Positions 35,872-46,636 of a stretch of 64,000 bases of DNA are shown in pieces; the first letter of the stretch is position 1, and every line of letters begins with the position of its first letter. The stretch lies in the NCBI RefSeq assembly GCF_020379485.1, contig NC_063439.1, positions 12,440,466-12,504,465 of the forward strand, read 5' to 3'. The position numbers were made by a program, and so were the translations under genes. The notes under the pieces are model-generated. The model saw nothing but the letters and a program-made list of their open reading frames with translations. It searched no databases and was not told the origin of the DNA. Origin of the DNA: Brassica napus (taxonomy: Eukaryota > Streptophyta > Magnoliopsida > Brassicales > Brassicaceae).

Positions 35872-36626
35872 TGTGTAACGATTATGTAACATTTCGGATT
35901 ATGGTATATGGAAATGCTTAAAAGAATTGATTTGGCTATCTATGTCCTACTTAAATTTTTGGCCACACATCTGATTAAAAATTTAACCGATCGGGAAGTG
36001 ATTCTTGATATCTTGCGAGTGTGGCCAAAGTACGGAGAATGGTCATGTGATGATTGCAGCATCAGTAAACAAAACTTTCGAGCCTCCGAAAATTTAGTGC
36101 AGCACCCATTGCATGCGACAGGGACCACGGGCCGAGTGAGCGGGCATGGGAGACCCATTATCCCTGGGCGGTGGGGTGTTACAAGTGATATCAGAGCCAA
36201 ACTCAAACGAATGTGGAGTTAGTGAGAGCTCACACAAACATGGGTAACGATCTTGGGGTGCAACGTAGACGTTTGTGTTCTTCAAGAGGGTGTGAATTAT
36301 AACATTCTAGTTTGTGGTGTATGGAAAGGTTTAAAAAATTGATTTGACTATCTATGTCTTTAAAGTGAACTTACCTTTTCGGTCACACATCTATTTAGAA
36401 CTCCAGAGTTAAGCGTGTTTGAACTGAAGTACTGGAGGGATGGTTGACCTATTGGGAAGTGATTCACGATATCATGTGAGTGAGGCTAAAGCACAGGAAA
36501 ATATCATTTCGTGATTGCAAGGGTAGTAAACAAGACTTTCAAACTTCTGAAAATCAATGCAGCGCCTGTCGCACGGGATAGGGCCAATGGGCCAAGTGAG
36601 TGGGCATGGACAGTCGGGACGTTACA
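35872..36626 (+). mobile_element. Cassandra-type TRIM retrotransposon with 5S rRNA-like LTRs
   Basis: The two LTRs are about 35872-36183 and 36291-36626; both begin with TGTG and end TTACA. Just inside LTR1 lies TGATATCAGAGCCA (36186-36199), one base from the initiator-Met-tRNA primer-binding site TGGTATCAGAGCCA. AAGAGGG before LTR2 is a polypurine tract. LTR2 contains a 5S rRNA-derived core (36383-36478). LTR1 has lost about 50 bp of it, but both share GGGAAGTGATTC and the GTGAGCGGGCATGG/GTGAGTGGGCATGG block. Cassandra elements are short, non-coding and carry 5S sequence with a Pol III promoter in their LTRs. No matching target duplication was found, so ends may be eroded. Confidence 0.8.
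36383..36478 (+). repeat. 5S rRNA-derived sequence within the Cassandra LTR
   Basis: The segment aligns with plant 5S rRNA: AGAACTCCAGAGTTAAGCGT against 5S AGAACTCCGAAGTTAAGCGT, followed by AGTACTGGAGGGATGG and GACCTATTGGGAAGTG. It is too diverged, and lacks the 5' third, to be a functional 5S gene. Confidence 0.8.
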
Positions 36627-36750
36627 TATTAATCCTTATGAAGTCTAGCAAATCCTATATCAAAGCATACTGAGATCCTGTAAACACTGGCAATTTGTTT
36701 CCGACTCTACTTCTCATCGAACTATGGTAATCCCCAAACAGGGACTCTCC
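36627..36750. other. Short spacer between TRIM and LINE
   Basis: No feature recognised. Confidence 0.4.
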
Positions 36751-36761
36751 AATCATGTAAA

Positions 36762-37764
36762 GGATCTTGGATCTGGAGGAAGCTTCTCAAGTTGAGAGAG
36801 TTGGCTTATCAATTCATCCGGTTTGAGATTAACGATGGTCACACTGCATTTTTTTGGCATGATGACTGGTTGCAGATGGGGAGACTCATGGATATCACGG
36901 GTGATGTGGGTACGTACTACCTTGGGGTTGCGAGAACCGCCCGAGTTAGTGAAGCAGTTCTGGGTCAGCAATGGAACATCAGAGGTCACAGGAGTAGGCA
37001 TTACCATGCACTTCATGACCGTATCCAGAATGAAAGGGTACCACTTGATGAACATGGTAGAGACGTGGTGCTTTGGAAGCATGATGAGAACACATATAAA
37101 CCGCACTTCTCTTCTAGTAGAACTTGGGATCAAATACGGTGAAGAAGAATAAGTGGTATGGAGCAAGAGTGTTTGGTTTTCACAGGGCGTTCCTAGATAC
37201 TCTTTTATTGTTTGGCTGGCAATAAAGGATCGACTATCAACTGGAGTGCGTATGAGGGCGTGGGGCATTCAGCAAGGTTGCTTGATGTGTGGAGAAAGGG
37301 ATGAGTCGAGGACCATATCTTTTTTGCTTGTCCCTTTACTTTCACTGTCTGGAATAGACTTGCAGGACGGCTGTGTGGGCGACGGATCAATCCTGACTGG
37401 AGTCTTACTCTGCAATTTGTCACCAGAAACACTCTTAGCAGCTTGGACAAGATACTAGTCCAAATGCTTTTTCAGACATGCATCTATTACATGTGGAAGG
37501 AGAGGAACGATCGTAGACATCAGAAAGGTTATCACAGTACAGAGCAAGCTATCCGAATCATCGACAAGGCCATACGGAACCGAATCAGTTCTCTTCGATA
37601 CAAACCTGATCATAAGCTAGCCGGGTTGATGCAGCGTTGGTTTGAGGTTTTTGATAACACATAGGTCTTTTCGAGCATTTTCTTTGTATAGCTCATAGCT
37701 TATAGTTTTCTCACCCAATGTAAATGCATATTCTTTACTTGATCAATAAATTTCACATTTCATC

Positions 37765-37791
<27 letters not shown>
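36762..37791 (+). mobile_element. 5'-truncated LINE with poly(A) tail
   Basis: The insert starts at GGATCTTGGATCTGG (GSWIWRKLLKLREL in frame) and ends in about 28 A. The target duplication AATCATGTAAA lies at 36751-36761 and 37792-37802. 36792-37142 is open and resembles the region between reverse transcriptase and zinc-binding domain (INDGHTAFFWHDDW, then RTWDQIR). Downstream, frames switch through FIVWLAIKDRLSTGVRM and CLMCGERDES to YYMWKERNDRRHQKG and AIRNRISSLRYKPDHK before a stop at 37662. An RNase H domain does not follow, unlike the minus-strand LINEs here, so this belongs to a different lineage. Confidence 0.87.
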
Positions 37792-37797
<6 letters not shown>

Positions 37798-38612
37798 GTA
37801 AAACAATTGTTTTGAGTTTTTTGAAAAAAAAAAAATTATGATACTAATTAATTTTTAATATATGTAGAATAAGAATGAAATAAAAAAATCTGTTAAATAT
37901 TTATAAATCAATATAATTTTATAATTTATTGAATCTTAGTAACGCAAAAAGTGTGTGTAATTTCCAAATTTATATTGTATTAAATGAATTAAAAATTAAT
38001 TCAAACTATATAAATTGAAAATATTTATTTTCCATATTTTAAATGTATTTTATTTTACTATTTGAAATTATAAATATATTAGGTTAAAATATTGCAATAA
38101 TACATTAGTATGTATTAACAACTAATACCAAATTAAATTATGTATAAATACATAAATCATTATCTATTAATAGTATCGAAAACATTAATAATGTTATAGA
38201 GTTTACAATATATAACACCGTAAATTTTAGTTGTACTACAAGTTTGAAACCACTTTTAAAATTTACCCTTAAAGGATAACCATTTTCATAAATACCTTAA
38301 TGTTTTTTATAAAACAATATTAAATTAACTCTCCTAAATCATCTATAAATTTTTAAGAATAGTTTATAAAATATTTGTAGAAGTTTATAAACCCAATTTT
38401 ACCCTCTAAAGACTAAACTCTAAACAAAAATCATTAAACCCTAAACCCAAAAGCTACTGTACATTTTTTATTAAGTGTATTTAAAAATTTAGTGGCCAAC
38501 TTGAGGTATTTTAAACAATTTCTCCTAAATTTTAAACATTATATTTTCAATGTTTTCTTTAACATTAATGCTATATATATTTATAAAAATTAAAAATTAT
38601 CCATGCGAGCGT

Positions 38613-39300
38613 CACTGCAAGAAAACATTAATTTTGAAACTACAAATTGCAACCAAAATAGCAGTTACAAAATTTTAATTTCTAACCAATTTGCAAATGT
38701 AATGTGTCATAAGTTAGTCGCAAATATGCAACCAAAGTGTGCAGTTGCAATTTGGTTGTTGTTTTTTAACGCTGATTAATTATGATCTTACAATTATGAT
38801 ATGAGAGATTAAATAGACGATTCAACAACCAACAATACTACATGCCTTATGAAGACCTACGCCTAACTGCATCATCTGAGCCGTCATATGAAGATTCACT
38901 TCTGGTTAGATTTACTTGTACCATGTTGAAGATCCCTTGTAAGCCTTTCTTCCGTAGTCTGCATAATTGTTTAATAAATCGCTCTCTCCGGGATTTGAAA
39001 CCTGGATTTCCTGTAATCTGCAATAAATTACATAGTCTGGGATTCGAACCCCAGACTTGGGTGTAGAAGCCTTTAACCCTTAACCAGTAGGCTATCCACA
39101 ACAATTTGGTTGTTTATTTGAGAGCGATATAAAACTCTTTTGCGACTATACAAGGAGGTAGCAAAATATATTAATTTACAACTGATTTATGAATATGTAT
39201 CTAGTCACAAACACTTATTTCAAAATTAGTCATTAATATAATTTAAATACAGTTTCGCAAAGTTGTAAGCGCATGACTGGTTTTTCTGTTACCACCAGCA
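38613..39300. mobile_element. CACTA-like transposon end with subterminal repeats
   Basis: CACTGCAAGAAAACATTA at 38613 resembles the CACTACAAGAAAA terminus of plant CACTA elements. It is followed by scattered subterminal motifs of the GCAACCAAA/TTGCGACT/GTCGCAAAT kind at about 38652, 38718, 38727, 38740 and 39138. Similar strings recur at about 40132, 40740 and 43230-43290, so the element may extend past the gap to about 43.3 kb. The opposite terminus was not found and no transposase is visible. A SINE is inserted at 38761-39101. Confidence 0.45.
38761..39101 (-). mobile_element. tRNA-derived SINE, copy 1
   Basis: On the minus strand it starts GTGGATAGCCTACTGGTTAA (box A-like TAGCCTACTGG), followed by GGGGTTCGAATCCCAG (box B). 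About 280 bp of non-tRNA body and a short A-rich tail follow. The target duplication CAATTTGGTTGTT is at 38748-38760 and 39102-39114. The full length matches the plus-strand copy at 50076-50423. The cloverleaf is incomplete, so it is not a tRNA gene. Confidence 0.85.
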
Positions 39301-39909
39301 AACACAGCTTTTGCGGTCAGTAGCGGTTGTTGGCGTTTTGCAACAATCACAGAAAAGACCATAAATCATTTCAAGCTGCTCTAAACTTTTGAAATTCAAA
39401 AACTGGTTCCAGCTAGAGTTTGAGGTTGTGGGAGATTGCGGGAGACCAAAATATTTTTTTTTTCCAGTGATATAAATATGAAAATAAAAATGTTCAATAA
39501 AATTTAAAATTGAAATAAGAAATTTTTATCTATTTTTCATTTATATTATAAAAATTAAAAACAAAAATATTTTTATAATTTAAAAAAGTATAAATTTATA
39601 AATATAATTTTTATATTTATTAGAATAATATTATTTTTAATATTTTATAATTATATAAAATGTAAATATTATTAGTTTTTTATTTAAAGCATTTGATAGT
39701 TAACCATTTATAAGTATCCCATCCGCAAACGCCCGTAACCGTAACTGTAGCAGGTACAAACAAACCATCAGACCCCATATTTTTTCATTGCATTTTTCAT
39801 TTTTACAGTTATAAAATCACCTGTTTGGTAATATCACGTAGAGATTGTACAATATACATACTAATCTTAGAAAGAAAAGAATCATTCTTTGTAGGAACAA
39901 AAGCATGAA

Positions 39910-40009
39910 NNNNNNNNNNNNNNNNNNNNNNNNNNNNNNNNNNNNNNNNNNNNNNNNNNNNNNNNNNNNNNNNNNNNNNNNNNNNNNNNNNNNNNNNNNN
40001 NNNNNNNNN
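39910..40009. other. Assembly gap of 100 N
   Basis: Exactly 100 undetermined bases, the usual placeholder for a scaffold gap of unknown size. Features should not be read across it. Confidence 0.98.
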
Positions 40010-42540
40010 TCATAGTTTGAAACAATATGAACCTGGATGTGGTAAGGTTTTGTTTTTACATGGGGGTTACAGTTTACAATCCTAGATTGGATGTATTGAT
40101 ACAACAAAAATTTTGTTTGAGGCCACTAATTTGGCAACTACAAATTGTGAGGAGTTCGTAATCGCAGGTAAAATTCTTGAACTATATTGTATATAGGGCT
40201 CGCAAAAGGGCTTCGTGTTCAATTAATATTAAGATGTTTAAATGAGAACAATAATGGAAGGGTGATTTAAAAAAAAGTAGAGCTATTTGAAGTTATAAGG
40301 GTGTTTTTTGAAACGGGGATTGCATGATTTTGTCAAGAAGAGAGCGGTTAATATGTTGACTATTCATAAAGTATGCTATATTTTAGCAAATCTGTAATGT
40401 GAAAAGGATTATATGAGAATGATACATTTATTAATAGTTATTTAATATTTTTTTTAAGGTGGTCATGGGTGGTGAAAACACTAAAAATTTCCGGTCAAGG
40501 GCTCCTTGTGAAACCAAAGGGATTGGGGGAATAGGGAAGAGTTATTGTGAGAAAATGGTATAAAAGAGCCGGAAGGTTAACAATAAGTTGATAGATTTTA
40601 TATCTACAACTCATTTTCTAATCTCAAAAAAAATGAATTTTTATTAACTCTAGTTGTTTATTACCTTTAATTTAACACTATTTACAACCGAAAAATATTT
40701 TAATCACGAAGCTATAATTGAATCTTTGTATTTTTAATTTTGCAACTACATTGCAGATATTAATGGGCTACAAAACCGTCTTTACATAACTTTTCAAGGG
40801 GGGGGAGGTCTTTTATATTATAATAGCAAACGGTTATTTACTTTGAAGGGAATTGGGGAGAACACGATCGTCCATGAAATGCTCAGGGACTAATATTCAT
40901 ATAAATTACGGTTTGAACAAAAGGAAAGATCCTTTTAGCTTTATAGATAATTAAATTTCTCGAATAAAATAGTGATCAATACTATTATTAATACAAATTG
41001 AAATGTATTAAGATTTCTTCGAAACTTGGTGTGTTAGCAAATCCAACCAAAGTCCCCTAACCATAGAACACCCAGTGAGCTAAATTTTTATTACGTTGCA
41101 TAATTCACAAGATGTAATTTAGCTTTGTAATTAACTGGGATATAGTAAAATAGGTTTAACACATTTAAGGAAACTAATCTATTATATTAGACAAGTCATA
41201 ATATTTTTGATAATTGTAGACACGAAGAATACAAAAACAAAGTGGGTGTAAGGACATCTGGTTGGCATTACTTTATCAGTTGAAGGAAGGATCATTTTGT
41301 TTATACGATTGAAGTATTTAACCAAATTTTAATATTTATAGCTGGTATTGTATTAACTACTATTTTGGAATAAAAAGAAGTTTACCTTCTTTTTTTTAAT
41401 CGTTAAAGTCAGAAAAGTTACCTGTTATAATACAATATTTTTAGGGAGAATTTATGAATGTTTAATGGAACTCTTTTGTCCATACAACATAAAAGAGTCT
41501 TAAAAAAGAACAATGAAGTTGCTTAATATTATTTTATTGTTACATTTCAGTTAAGGGTTTAGAATACTTGAAGGATATTTGTTATGTTATGCAAGTGGAT
41601 TACAGTTTTTACACCGAAACATTCGTGGCTTAGTATTAGAAATGAAAAAGTTAGGTACCGTTTTAGATGATTTAAAATAAGGGTGCAACATCAGAAAATT
41701 TGCCTCATAAATATTATGGAACATAAGGTGATATTTATAGCTTTTTGCATGAATTGAATACTTGTTGTCTAAAATTCACAAACAGAAAACATTTGGAACT
41801 TGTGCTGATTGTAATCCGAGGTGCAGGAGAGACTCCATTTAACGCATGTGGTCTATCAAAAAAAAAATGAGTATTTTTGAGTTGATGACTGTTTAACACT
41901 ATGTACATAAATGATCAGAAATCTTTGAGGGAATTCTCAATACAATTCAAATCTAGTTCACAGGAATATGGTTATTTTATTTACAATTTAACAATATTAT
42001 GGTTGGCTGAATCAAACTCATAATTGGTCTACTAATCATAGGAGGAGCACAAGGAAGGGGGTTACTCGATAATTTTCTATATCCTATGGACTATCCGCGT
42101 GCCACAAACAAATGTATAGGCTTTCATCTTGGTGTCATAGAACTGTCACTACAATCGATGAAAGAACTAAGAGTTCAGGGTATGTCACCAGCTTACTGTG
42201 TAAACCAGTTGACTGAAAATTCAAGAACAAACATATATATTGTATATTAGTACACATCATATAGGCAGAACACCTCATTTAACAAATGTACCTTTGGATT
42301 TATACATTTATAATCATTTTGTTTTGTTCCATGACTTCTTTGGCTTTCTCCAATAAGTTCCTTCACTCGGAGTATCAAATTCTGGATAATTGCAGTTAAC
42401 CGGGTTTCTCCATAAACAAGTGTACACTCAGTACGGCACTCAATATAGGTGGACTCTAACTCATGTCACTTACAATGCTTCGGCTATCACTTTGGCAAAG
42501 ATATGCTAATTCACTGGTAGATCGTCGGGCGCAAAGGAGG
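40010..42540. other. Intergenic DNA of uncertain origin, no gene seen
   Basis: Somewhat less AT-rich than its surroundings, but with no open frame of note and no splice-compatible exon series. Occasional GCAACTACA motifs could be internal parts of the CACTA-like element. Confidence 0.35.
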
Positions 42541-43211
42541 GTGTCGCAACATGGAGAAACATGGGGGGAAGGCTACCATCATCTGGTCCATGGGAGAAGG
42601 GAGAATGCAGGGCGTGTTATGGGTTGGAAAAAGGAATAACTACAACCTGGTGAACATCCCATGGCCTCCAGTTCTCATCTCAAAATCGAGTTCCACAAGG
42701 GTATGGATATGCCTTGGTTCCAAACAGAATCTCCCTGCCATATCCGTTCTCAGGCTGGCTTCAGAGTTTCAATAGGGGATCCCTGAGCTAGGGACCGTTA
42801 TTCTCACTGAAACCTGGTAATGGTCTTTTTTCCATTCGGACAAGGGGACTGGGGAAAAGGAGGAGGGCCTGTTCTTCCTTCCTCGGGGAAGTCTGATGAA
42901 ACCATGAATCGGCTGGTGTCCTGGGAAAGGTTGAACTCTACACAGGGGGATGGGGCTTCTCAATGCAAAATAGTGAAAACGGGAGGAATGGTAGGGGGCT
43001 CAAGGGTGAAAAGATGGCTTTACTGTAGAAGGGAAGGGGGGAAAGAAACAAGGGAAACTCCATCGGCTGGAAGTGAAGGGCTAGACAGGACTGATACAAA
43101 CAGAATCTGGGGGCTGGAATAAATGGGGTGATTGCGTAGCATTTTAAAGTTTCAGTACTGTTAAACTTTTTTTTTGTTGATATATAAATTTAACATTTCA
43201 AAAAAAAATTG
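42541..43211 (+). mobile_element. GC-richer segment ending in an A-run, possible retroposed fragment
   Basis: 42550-43130 is markedly GC-richer and purine-biased compared with its neighbours, with two overlapping open stretches (42551-42775 and 42820-43122) but no recognisable domain. It ends TTGATATATAAATTTAACATTTC then A8, much like the tail of the LINE at 37742-37792 (TTGATCAATAAATTTCACAT). A decayed 5'-truncated LINE is a reasonable guess. No target duplication was found. Confidence 0.35.
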
Positions 43212-43510
43212 TCACGATTTGGTAACCATTTATACTTTGTAACTTATTTGTAACCCCATACAGTAGTCTACTCGCAAATTATACCATTACGATTGTATTG
43301 TTAGTTGTTCCAATTATAATATGGTCATTTTGTCTTACTATATATCATTACAAATTTATCAAATAAACTCAAAAAATGATTGATTCTTATATAAACTAAA
43401 GCCATTCCTAAGATTTGGACACGATAGAAATCTCCACGAAACATATTAGGCTTGGACATTCGGGTCTTCGGGTCGGGTTCTGATCGGGTCTTGTCGGGTC
43501 CGGGCATTCC

Positions 43511-43640
43511 GGTTTGGATTATAGTTAAAAATTATAAATTATTTGCCATCCAGGTCTTCCGGTTTGGATTTTAGTTAAAAATTATAAATTATTTGTCATC
43601 CACGTCTTCCGGTTTGGATTTTAGTTAAAAGTTATTCAGT
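43511..43640 (+). repeat. 50-bp tandem repeat, 2.5 units
   Basis: GGTTTGGATT at 43511, 43561 and 43611 starts units that continue with TTAGTTAAAAATTATAAATT and end CATCCAGGTCTTCC or CATCCACGTCTTCC. The region follows a GGGTC-rich tract (43460-43505). Confidence 0.85.
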
Positions 43641-44605
43641 TAGACTGTTTTAGGAAATTATACTGAATATAAATCATATGTTTTCGTTAACTTAGATCAT
43701 CTCCAATGTATTTCCCTATTTTTTTCTTTAAAATAGGAGAACTCTATAATAGAGATGGATTTGTCTCCAATGTATTCTTCTATTTCTTCGTCTAAAAAGG
43801 AATATTTTTGATATATTCTTTTCTAATTTTACAAATAGTACATTTTACTTGTAAAAGTTGAAAACCAACCTAATTTAGTTTAACATTCATAAAATTATGA
43901 TATTATTTACACTGAATATCCTTAAGAAACTATTATGTAAATAAAAAAGATGATTATATATTTATATAAACAGTATATTTTCACTAAAAATATTTATTTT
44001 GGTTATAATTGTTAAAGTAAAAAGTTAAAGGATTATTTTGTGAATAAAAAAGTATGTCTCTATAATGCTATTTCTTCCTCTATTCTTATTTTCTCTTTTT
44101 CTCTTTAAATCTCTTACACTTCCTCTGTCTCTTTATCCATCAAAATTATTATCGGTAAATCGCTGAGAGGTGGTGATAGCCGTCATGGTGCTCGTGGAAT
44201 AAACTGTTTCACGCGAAGGAATTCGTCCAGTTCGAGAAGATTGCTATCCTTTCGTATACTCAGATCTACCCTGGGGACGAGCTTTTTCTAACGTCCACGT
44301 GTAGTTGCAAAAACGTCTTAAAAAACTTATTTACCATTATTTTATCAAAATTAATGTTTTTTTTTGTAAAGCGTGTGATCAAACTCTAGTTATATATTTT
44401 AAAAAAAATCATTACTATGAAAAGAGAAATCATTTAAGTGACTTATGGTTACATCTACGTTTATATGTGAAATTTAAAATTTGTTATGGTTGTAAATGTA
44501 TACGGATTTATAAATCATACATAATTACTTTCGCTTTTTTTCCTTTACTTGATGGTTAGGATATTATTGTGTTTTCACTTGTTAAAATATAATAAAAAGT
44601 AATTT
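43641..44605. other. AT-rich spacer with a possible hAT-type MITE
   Basis: GATCATCTCCAATGTATT (about 43697) and TCTATAATGCTATTTCTTCC (about 44059) look like ends of a non-autonomous DNA element, but inverted pairing could not be settled. 44155-44300 is less AT-rich and unassigned. Confidence 0.3.
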
Positions 44606-44620
44606 TACAATCAATTACTT

Positions 44621-44850
44621 TTTTTTTACAACAAAAAGCTATGAAACTAAGAAGGTTTCTGGTCCGAAAGCCACCTCAGAGGAACTGAATCAACATAAAC
44701 CATAACAGATGGCGAAGTCCTATCACCTCGTGCCAGCTTGTCCGCCAGAGTATTTTGCGTCCTTGATATATGCTGGATAATAAAGTTAAGAAAGAATTCC
44801 TTACATCGCAGAAATTCTTCCATGTGTGTAGTGAACGCCGACCATTCAAC
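44621..44850 (-). mobile_element. Short LINE insertion (RNase H end only)
   Basis: The target duplication CAATTACTT is at 44612-44620 and 44851-44859. A poly-T run marks the 3' end. The minus-strand frame (44853-44647) encodes the last part of LINE RNase H: WSAFTTHMEEFLRC, then IQHISRTQNTLADKLARG, where the final Asp of the fold sits. The rest was lost by 5' truncation at insertion. Confidence 0.85.
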
Positions 44851-45450
44851 CAATTACTTGAACCAATTATAATGTTGGGTTCATATAAAAAGAAGATTTG
44901 TAGTGACTTAAGTTGATGTTACTGAACTATCCTTAAATCTCACACCTCTTTGACCCAAAAAAAAAAAAATCTCACACCTCTTCTAAAAGTATAACACTAA
45001 AAATTTTGATTATCAAACTATTTGAAGTTAAAAATTAAATTTTTAATATTTCAAATTATTATTAAGAGTTAATATTGTGAACACAATATATATTTTAATA
45101 TAATATTTATACTCGCAAAATTGCAGAAACACCTAATTTATATTATAATGTTTCACTAGTTTCTATTATAATATAATTTATATTTCTATGCACAGTACGT
45201 TAAAGTTTTGTTCATCAATATAATTGGTTTATTAAATATTAGCTTTTAGGATAAGAATTATGTTCACTATATATAGTAAAATTAATACCTACACCTAGGG
45301 ATGGACACAAATCAAATATATAAATTTTAATGGTATTCGTGATTTGATCTGTTTTATTCAAATAATCTATTATTAAATATAGATGTTGAAAAGAAAGTAT
45401 CATTTTCTTGAATTTTTAATTTTTGTTCTCTGTTTCTTGATTATTTCATA

Positions 45451-46220
45451 TTAGGTAATAACCGCGTTTTGCGCAGAGTTAAATACGTTTTTAAAACTAT
45501 ACATTATATATTTGTTACACGTACAATACATTATACCACATTTATTGTAATGACATCAAACATAATAATATATTTGAGTGTTTTTAATATTTTATATATT
45601 AATAGTAGATATGAAATTATTAGCTTTGTGAAATATATCTAACATATGTGTTGGGTTTTATGCTAAGTTTAAGCATAATATTAAACGGACTAAATGATTG
45701 TTTAAAAATCTAATGTGTTAAAAATGAGCTTGGCCAAATTTGTCAAGTATTTTAATTTTTTGGAGAAGAAAATAGTCACTAATAGAAGAAAAATGAAAAA
45801 GTGATTTGGTTTTCTGGGAACGGTTCGTTAGAGCTATTGCCGACTTGATTTTTCTTAAATTATTGATCACAAAATTTTAAATGTAAGACTTTTAACAAGT
45901 TTAGTAATTAAAAATTGTTTTTAAAAATTCAAAATGTAACATATGCCAAACATATAAATTTTATTCTATAATATGATTGCTTTATTTTATATTATTAAAA
46001 TAAATTAAACAAAAATGATGAAGGATAAAACAATAGTTACACAATATTTATTATTCGAAATCATTAATTATAATATATATTTTAATCATGTTAGGTAATT
46101 CTATAGTTTTTATTTTAGGAAAGATGGAAACTATCCTTTTGTATATTAATAATTATTTTATGATTAGTTTAATAAAAAAATATAGTATATGTTTATATGG
46201 ATCAACTTAATATTTTAGTG
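45451..46220 (-). mobile_element. Helitron remnant, 3' end at 45451
   Basis: The minus strand ends CTGCGCAAAACGCGGTTATTACCTAA|T, a hairpin (GCGC/GCG) followed by CTAA and T. The body is homologous to the element starting at 53368: both share AATCATTAATTAT, TTAATCAT(G/A)TTAGGTA and GTTTTTATTT...GGAAAGA in the same order. It extends to at least 46200. The 5' terminus is uncertain. Confidence 0.5.
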
Positions 46221-46324
46221 ATTCTAAGAATCATTCTAGTGTTTCTAAGAATTATTATAGTGATTATACATGTCATAGTTAAAATGTTGTAATATTTTTT
46301 TTTAATATACAGAGGATATTCATG

Positions 46325-46496
46325 TAAGTCGACATGAAATGTTCATATTTGACATGGGAGATCAATCCACAAGGCCCATCCAACCATCGGTTATTGATTA
46401 ATTCATATATTTAAGTAAGTTGACATGAAATGTTGATATTTGGCATGGGCTCAGTCCAAAAGGCCCATCAAATCAACGGATAACAGATTAACAGTC
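46325..46496 (+). promoter_or_regulatory. 91-bp tandem duplication with GGCCCAT boxes upstream of XTH31
   Basis: A unit beginning TAAGTCGACATGAAATGTTC (46325) recurs as TAAGTTGACATGAAATGTTG (46416). Both contain GACATGGG/GGCATGGG and AAGGCCCATC (46371 and 46460). GGCCCA elements are known plant promoter motifs bound by TCP-type factors. The duplication lies 140-310 bases upstream of the XTH start codon. Confidence 0.6.
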
Positions 46497-46531
46497 ACTC
46501 ACTCCGATAACTGTAGGACCTACATTCCCTC

Positions 46532-46539
46532 TATTTATA
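46532..46539 (+). promoter_or_regulatory. TATA-like box of XTH31
   Basis: CTATTTATACAG, about 100 bases before the ATG at 46637. The TATTTATA core is at plausible distance for a 5' UTR of about 65-70 bases. Confidence 0.45.
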
Positions 46540-46636
46540 CAGACCTGTGTTCTCCACTTTTCTTCATTCATTCATAAATATATCTATTACCCCTTTTCTA
46601 GTAACCACTCAAAAGACTTTACTTCACTCTCTCCAA

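Noticed and set aside
36383..36478. 5S rRNA gene
   Set aside because: Diverged and incomplete; it lies inside a retrotransposon LTR with primer-binding site and second LTR.
39020..39099. tRNA gene-like sequence with GGTTCGAATCC
   Set aside because: No complete cloverleaf; it is the head of a 340-bp SINE with a second copy at 50076 and target duplications.
39817..40107. Open frame across the N run
   Set aside because: It exists only because N cannot make a stop codon.
43511..43640. CRISPR-like array
   Set aside because: Units are contiguous 50-bp tandem repeats without unique spacers, in a plant nuclear genome.
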